Assembly: GCA_019637395.1 (NCBI GenBank)
Contig: JAHBVR010000001.1
Span: 434,001 to 498,000 of the forward strand
Length of the DNA stretch: 64,000 bases
From: Vulcanimicrobiota bacterium
Lineage (GTDB): Bacteria; Vulcanimicrobiota; Xenobia; Xenobiales; JADMJV01
Direction of reading: 5' to 3'
Shown here: positions 59,879 to 64,000 of the stretch, piece by piece
Position numbering within the stretch: position 1 is the first letter of the stretch
Layout: every line of letters starts with the position of its first letter
Translations under genes and position numbers: made by a program
Notes under the pieces: generated by a model
What the model saw: only the letters and a program-made list of their open reading frames with translations
Databases searched by the model: none
What the model was told of the DNA's origin: nothing

Positions 59879-60832
59879 ATGATTAAGATGTTTGTTTACT
59901 CGGAAGGAAGCATTGCTTTGGGACTGGCAGGCACTGCTTTGCGTCTGACTCTGGCGGGCCTGCTGGTCGCCTCCGCCACCGGCAAACTTTGGGACATGTC
60001 CGGCACACGCCAGGCCGTCTCTGAGTTTGGCGTGCCACCAGCCTACTCCAACCGCGCCAGCCAGATTCTAGTGGCGACAGAGTCCGCGATTGCGCTAATG
60101 CTGTTACTCGATCCCTTGCTGTACCTGGCGGCCTGGCTGTGTAGCCTGCTCTTTTTCATCTTCTCTCTTGGAGTGGCCCGAGTCTTGATCCAGGGACGAA
60201 CCCCCGACTGCCATTGCTTGGGGCAGTTGCATTCCGTGCCGGTAGGACCAGGCATTTTGCTTCGGAACTGCATACTGGTTTTGTCCTCGCTCTACCTCAT
60301 CCGTAACCCTGGTTATCCCTTGACAGCTTCACCGCTGAGCACCCTGGCTACGCTGCTGGGTGCGGGTTGTATCGGATTGGCCAGCAGTCATTTGGCCCTC
60401 TGGAAGAGCGTCAAGCAGACAGCCCCAACTCATCTCAAACGTGGTCAACTGGCGCCACACATCAATTTGACCGCGGAAAACGGGCGCCAAGCGGCGCTAC
60501 ATAGCGTTTTGCTCCCCGATCGTCGGAATCTACTAGTTTTTTCTTCTCCGAAGTGCGGTTTGTGCACGGAGTTGCAGCCGGAACTGCAACAGTGGCGGAA
60601 AGTCCTGCAACAGAAAGTCAATATCGTTCTCCTTGAGAGAGAAGTCGGTGAACCTGAAGAGACGTGGGTAGAGGGCTCATGGCGGGTCGAGAACGCAGCC
60701 TTGACAACCTTTAAGCTCAACGGCACCCCGTCCGCCGTGCTTCTCGATGAGCAGGCACGAGTCGTCTTCTCCCGGCCGGCCGTCGGGCCTGAGGAAATCG
60801 TAGCTCTAATTCGAACCTCTCTGGTGGAATAA
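59879..60832 (+). CDS. MauE-like membrane protein fused to a thioredoxin domain
   Basis: 317 residues. The first 165 form four TM helices of the MauE/DoxX type, with the CHC pair (PDCHCLGQL, Cys111 and Cys113) at the place where MauE has its CxC. Residues of about 185-317 are a TlpA-like thioredoxin with an active site SSPKCGLCTELQPE (Cys226, Cys229). MauE supports disulfide formation in methylamine dehydrogenase maturation, so the fusion would oxidise Cys residues outside the membrane. The neighbouring six-Cys PqqD protein is a natural candidate substrate (inference). AAGGG stands about 7 nt before ATG 59879. Confidence 0.85.
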   Translation: MIKMFVYSEGSIALGLAGTALRLTLAGLLVASATGKLWDMSGTRQAVSEFGVPPAYSNRASQILVATESAIALMLLLDPLLYLAAWLCSLLFFIFSLGVARVLIQGRTPDCHCLGQLHSVPVGPGILLRNCILVLSSLYLIRNPGYPLTASPLSTLATLLGAGCIGLASSHLALWKSVKQTAPTHLKRGQLAPHINLTAENGRQAALHSVLLPDRRNLLVFSSPKCGLCTELQPELQQWRKVLQQKVNIVLLEREVGEPEETWVEGSWRVENAALTTFKLNGTPSAVLLDEQARVVFSRPAVGPEEIVALIRTSLVE

Positions 60833-60891
60833 ACCTTGGTTGCGCATGGAAAAGTGACACCGCCGGGCTTGTTTTTGGTGAGCGGGTAAAA

Positions 60892-60936
60892 GTTCGTTTT
60901 TTCGTAGCATTTGGACTGGACTCCCGGTGTTACCGT
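60892..60936 (+). promoter_or_regulatory. Variant of the hydrolase promoter before the MepA-like gene
   Basis: GTTCG (60892-60896) and AGCATTTG (60906-60913) resemble the boxes before C11 peptidase C, where the second box is AACATTTG. TACCGT (60931-60936) starts 39 nt after the first G, as in the other members. The first box is less similar, so this is a tentative member of the set. Confidence 0.35.
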
Positions 60937-60992
60937 GGAGACCAATAGAAGTGTCGGTCGTGAACCGCCACGAGTCTCCGGGAGGACTTTCC

Positions 60993-61568
60993 ATGCTGCT
61001 AGCCTTGCGCAGTTATCAGAAAATTCAATCTTGGCACCAGGCCGATTCTTGTTGTTCGGCGGGGCCGGTACAAAACCGCGGAAGCCACCGTCCGAATCCC
61101 AATATCAACACCACCCTGCCCGAGTCGGGCCCCGGCTTTCGCACTTATAACCGCGAAGAGAATGGCGTCGACCAGGTCGGCCTGCCCGAAACCATTGCTT
61201 TTATCCAGCGGTTGGGCGCCGAATGGGAAAAAGAAAGCGAGCTCCCCTTTCAAGTGGGCGACATCAGCCGCGCCGGTGGCGGTCCCTTCCCTCCTCACGA
61301 AGCTCATAAAAACGGCACCGAGGCCGACCTGCGCCCGTTTCGCAAGGACGGCGCCATGGAGCCGACCAATATCAACGACCCGAGCTATGACCGTGCCAAG
61401 ACCCGGCAGTGGTGCCAGCTGGTCAAGCGGATGGACCCGGGCGCGACCATTCTCTTCAATGATTCGCAGCTGATCAAGGAAGGCCTGACTCGTTACTACA
61501 AGGGTCATCACAATCACTTGCATTTGCGCCCCAGCCTGAGCAGCGACTCTCTCGACCAGGGCTGTTAA
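60993..61568 (+). CDS. MepA-like (M74/LAS) murein endopeptidase without Sec signal
   Basis: 191 residues. The zinc site of penicillin-insensitive murein endopeptidases is visible: GDISRAGGGPFPPHEAHKNG followed by TEADLRPF (His and Asp) and the late HHNHLHLRP (His-x-His). The family cleaves cross-links in peptidoglycan. The N-terminal 45 residues are variable, contain a Cys pair, and are not a signal peptide. GGGAGG stands 7 nt before ATG 60993; the frame is open back to 60927 but the ribosome-binding site decides the start. Whether it acts on its own wall or on prey/competitor walls is open. Confidence 0.85.
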   Translation: MLLALRSYQKIQSWHQADSCCSAGPVQNRGSHRPNPNINTTLPESGPGFRTYNREENGVDQVGLPETIAFIQRLGAEWEKESELPFQVGDISRAGGGPFPPHEAHKNGTEADLRPFRKDGAMEPTNINDPSYDRAKTRQWCQLVKRMDPGATILFNDSQLIKEGLTRYYKGHHNHLHLRPSLSSDSLDQGC

Positions 61569-61580
61569 CCAGCTTTTTTT
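61561..61580 (+). terminator. Possible terminator after the MepA-like gene
   Basis: A short stem GCTG/CAGC with a TTAAC loop containing the stop codon, followed by seven T. The stem is only 4 bp, so termination may be weak. Confidence 0.45.
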
Positions 61581-61638
61581 CAGCTCCTCAGGCTAGGCTG
61601 TACCGGACACAAACACAGCATGATTGAGGAGCAAAACC

Positions 61639-62064
61639 ATGAACGTACAGAGCTTTTCCAGATTTACTCAGCCCAAGGCCTTGAAGGCCCCGGAGCACAA
61701 GCCCCAACCCGAGGCACCCGAAGCCTCCAAGGGCGGCGGAAGTGACTCGGACTTCCTGGAAGTCTTCGCCGGCGCCACTCTGACCGGTCTGGCTTGCGGA
61801 TTGAGCGCCAACAGCCTGGGCGCCGGGTGGGGCACGCTGGCCAGTCTGCCCGCCTCCACCGTGGCCTGGGGCGGCTACGGTTACCTGTCGGCCGACAAGA
61901 ACGGCTATGAAGGCCTGGCCGCCATCGGCGGCGGTATTGCCGGGTTGACCTTCGGCGCGGCCGGCTCGGTTGGCGCCGCGGTCGGCAGTCTGGCCGGCCA
62001 TCCCGTCATCGGCGGCGTGGTGGGCGGAGCCCTGGCCGGCCTTTACCTGGGCAGCAAGTCCTAG
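61639..62064 (+). CDS. Glycine-zipper membrane-associated protein
   Basis: 141 residues. A disordered leader with Pro, Lys and Ser (QPKALKAPEHKPQPEAPEAS) is followed by Gly-zipper hydrophobic segments (LTGLACGLSANSLGAGWGTL, GGGIAGLTFGAAGSVGAAVG, GGVVGGALAGLYLG). Similar proteins insert into or stabilise membranes; no specific family was identified. ATG 61639 is preceded by GAGGAG at 7 nt. The 3' end overlaps the phosphatase gene by 4 bp (convergent). Confidence 0.72.
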   Translation: MNVQSFSRFTQPKALKAPEHKPQPEAPEASKGGGSDSDFLEVFAGATLTGLACGLSANSLGAGWGTLASLPASTVAWGGYGYLSADKNGYEGLAAIGGGIAGLTFGAAGSVGAAVGSLAGHPVIGGVVGGALAGLYLGSKS

Positions 62065-63983
62065 GTCGCCCGCTTTCTCAAACGGATCACATTGCGCTCA
62101 TTTCGGCGCTCGTAGGCCAACTCATCGAAGAGCCTGCGCGTCAGATGAATGCCCAGGCCTCCGATGTCGCGTTCTTCCAGACTGGCATCGGCATTGACTT
62201 CCGGGCCCTCAACCAGCGGGTTGAAGGGCCTGGCGTCGTCTTGGAGCTCGACTTCGATCCAATCGTCTTTGAAGTCCAGAGAGAGCTTTAGCCTGCCGGC
62301 CTGGCCCGCGGGATAGCCGTAACTGACGGCATTGGTAAACAACTCTTCGATGGCCAGTTGTAAGGCATTGGCCACCGTGGGTGAGAGGTGAAAGGAAGCG
62401 GCAAAGCCTTCCACGGCCGCGGCCAGGTTGTCCAACTCGGCCAAGGAGTTGGCCACCTCCCGGCTGACCGGACCACCCGGTCCCAAATAGGTTAACACCA
62501 GGGCTGTGATGTCATCGGCCTGGGGCCCTCCCGCCTCAAAGGCGCGCACCGCATCGAGCAGGTTCTCCACCAGTGCGCGCGGGCCGAGATCGCTTTGGCC
62601 GGCGAAAAACTTGCGCATGCGCTCCTCGGTGAAAAGCTCGGCAGCGGGGTTATGCGCTTCGCTGATGCCGTCGGTATACATCACCAGAGCCTGCCCGGGC
62701 TGCATGGTGAAGCTGCTGGTTTGAAAGGCGATGCCCTCGGCCGCTCCCAGACCCATGCCGCGGGTGCGCGGCAACTGCTCGGGTCCCTTGTTGGGGGAAA
62801 GCAGGAAAGGCAGATTGTGCCCCCCATTGGAAAACTCCACCTGTCCCGTGTTGACGTTCAAAATCGCCGCGAAAAGCGTCACGAACATGCTGGCTTCGTT
62901 GTTCTCACAGAGCTCGTCATTGAGGCGGCTCATCAACTCACCTAAAGGTAGACCCTGGCGGGCGGTGGCTTTGATTAAAGTTTGGGTGACGGCCATAAAG
63001 AGCGCGGCCGGCACGCCCTTGCCGGAAACATCGCCCACCACCGCAAAAATGTGCTCATCATCCAGTTGGAAAAAGTCATAGAGGTCCCCGCCCACTTCCC
63101 GCGAGGGCTCCAAAGTCGCATAAATATCCATCTGGGGCAGCGCCAGGAAAGCGGGAAACTTCTTGGGCACGATGCTCATCTGAATATGGCGGGCCACTTG
63201 CAGTTCGCCCTCGATACGCTCTTTGGCGGCGGTCGTCTGGCGCAAATGCAGTACGCTCTGCTGAATCTTGTTTTCCATCTGCAGGAAGGACTCGGCCAGA
63301 GTGCCGATCTCCCCGGCCGAGCGGGGAACCAGCTGAGCCAACTCGTCTCGCTTCGGGAAGTCGGTGGCGAAGTCGTGCCGGGACAGCGCCTGAGCACAGT
63401 CGGTGAGCACCGTGACCGGGCCGGTGATGCGCCGCACCGCCAGGCTAACCAGGCCCAAGCTCAGCAGAAAGATCAACCCGATGGCGACGCCCTGCAAAGC
63501 CGCCTCGCGCAGGGCGGCGGCATAGACCTTTTCCAAGTCCATCCCGACGTGGATGTAGCCGCCCACGCCGGCCATAATAGGAGCGGAAATATCCAGGCGG
63601 CGTTGCTCCGAACCCAATGCCACGCGGGTGGCGGTAATATCGGTGGGCGAGACGGGTAGCTGCAAGACCTGGCTGGGGACTTGAGGAACGAAGGTGTGGC
63701 AGACGGTCTCGCCCTGGCCGTTACTCAAAAACAGGTAAGCCACGCCTTCCAAAGCCAGAGACTCGTCCAGGCTGGCCTGCACCGTAGCCAGATCGCGATT
63801 GACCAGCAGTTCATCCGAGGTGCGCGAGATACCCTGAGCGATGGCCCGGCCCTTATTCTCGCATTCGCGAAACAGATTATTATAAATGCTGCTAATGGAA
63901 AGGCCCACCGTGATCGTCAGCACCACCGCGAACATCAATGAGGTCAGGAGTAAAGTTTGCCAGAACAGTCCGGTTCGTGTCAC
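62061..63983 (-). CDS. Membrane HAMP-SpoIIE phosphatase with RsbW-like HATPase
   Basis: 640 residues. Two TM helices flank an extracytoplasmic sensor (about 40-165), then HAMP (about 185-240), a coiled coil, and a PP2C/SpoIIE phosphatase: REVGGDLYDFFQLDD, VVGDVSGKGVPAALFM, FSNGGHNLPFLL, MYTDGISEA and ADDITALVL contain the metal-binding Asp residues. The last 130 residues are a GHKL ATPase of the RsbW/SpoIIAB type (LQLAIEELFTNAVSYGYP, GGLGIHLTRRLFDELAYERR). This combination controls anti-sigma partner switching. The start GTG 63983 has AGGTGG upstream; the frame stays open to the window edge without another start. Confidence 0.92.
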   Translation of the reverse strand: MTRTGLFWQTLLLTSLMFAVVLTITVGLSISSIYNNLFRECENKGRAIAQGISRTSDELLVNRDLATVQASLDESLALEGVAYLFLSNGQGETVCHTFVPQVPSQVLQLPVSPTDITATRVALGSEQRRLDISAPIMAGVGGYIHVGMDLEKVYAAALREAALQGVAIGLIFLLSLGLVSLAVRRITGPVTVLTDCAQALSRHDFATDFPKRDELAQLVPRSAGEIGTLAESFLQMENKIQQSVLHLRQTTAAKERIEGELQVARHIQMSIVPKKFPAFLALPQMDIYATLEPSREVGGDLYDFFQLDDEHIFAVVGDVSGKGVPAALFMAVTQTLIKATARQGLPLGELMSRLNDELCENNEASMFVTLFAAILNVNTGQVEFSNGGHNLPFLLSPNKGPEQLPRTRGMGLGAAEGIAFQTSSFTMQPGQALVMYTDGISEAHNPAAELFTEERMRKFFAGQSDLGPRALVENLLDAVRAFEAGGPQADDITALVLTYLGPGGPVSREVANSLAELDNLAAAVEGFAASFHLSPTVANALQLAIEELFTNAVSYGYPAGQAGRLKLSLDFKDDWIEVELQDDARPFNPLVEGPEVNADASLEERDIGGLGIHLTRRLFDELAYERRNERNVIRLRKRAT

Positions 63984-64000
63984 CTGCGGGCCACCTTTAA

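Noticed and set aside
1-64000. CRISPR arrays, rRNA and tRNA genes, insertion sequences, prophage
   Set aside because: I found no regularly spaced repeats, no tRNA T-loop/acceptor pairs and no transposase, integrase or phage structural motifs in any frame. A tRNA or covariance-model scan could still find a small RNA gene that I missed.

Overview
The window comes from a GC-rich bacterium with ordinary bacterial start and stop usage. It has many ATGA/GTGA/TTGA stop-start overlaps and frequent GTG and TTG starts. A complete ExbB-ExbD-TonB operon points to a diderm (outer-membrane) cell. Serine/threonine kinase, GGDEF and SpoIIE-type phosphatase genes suggest a signalling-rich heterotroph. I cannot assign a phylum from sequence alone. 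I saw no rRNA or tRNA gene, CRISPR array, prophage or insertion sequence; the region reads as chromosomal.

Left part (1-16.8 kb). A set of hydrolases lacks Sec signal peptides: an EndA/NucM-type nuclease, three paralogous C11 (clostripain) peptidases, an M4-like metallopeptidase, a subtilase and an SGNH hydrolase. Five of them carry a short motif of the form D-[SKR]-V-[VD]-[LF] at residues 33-41. The same five have a matching promoter module (GTTCAY, then an AACAT-like box, then a TAnnnT -10 at a fixed distance). A large ATPase/TPR protein with an OmpR/SARP-type winged helix is divergent from one of them and is a candidate regulator. This signal-peptide-less hydrolase regulon is the most striking observation in the window. 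A variant of the promoter also precedes the MepA-like cell-wall hydrolase near 61 kb.

Middle part (16.9-46 kb). This is mostly metabolism and envelope. There is an exopolysaccharide/glycolipid-type operon (aminotransferase, GT2, ABC exporter), an SDR enzyme, an NTT-like carrier, an ECF S component, CutA and a DA1-like secreted metallopeptidase. A pair of pyruvate-carboxyltransferase-fold proteins follows, of which the second has lost its metal ligands, with two DUF3060-like proteins behind it. Next come the TonB operon with a promoter/operator palindrome, a membrane-fused spermidine-synthase-like protein, PIN-PhoH ATPase, fructose-1,6-bisphosphatase, a CoA-transferase, a PLP enzyme, a GAF-GGDEF cyclase and an isocitrate/isopropylmalate-type dehydrogenase.

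Right part (46-64 kb). An operon encodes a tubulin-like protein, an Hsp70/actin-like protein with a zinc ribbon, and a receptor Ser/Thr kinase with an extracytoplasmic ABC-type ligand-binding domain. A zinc-ribbon/propeller-like protein is divergent from it. Further right, a PqqD-domain protein with an internal twin-Arg segment and a six-Cys exported tail sits with a degenerate HPr-kinase-like protein and a MauE-thioredoxin fusion, which looks like an unusual peptide-maturation cassette. The window closes with a MepA-like peptidase, a glycine-zipper protein and a HAMP-SpoIIE-HATPase phosphatase. Two decayed gene fragments (VapC-like and Uma2-like) are also present.
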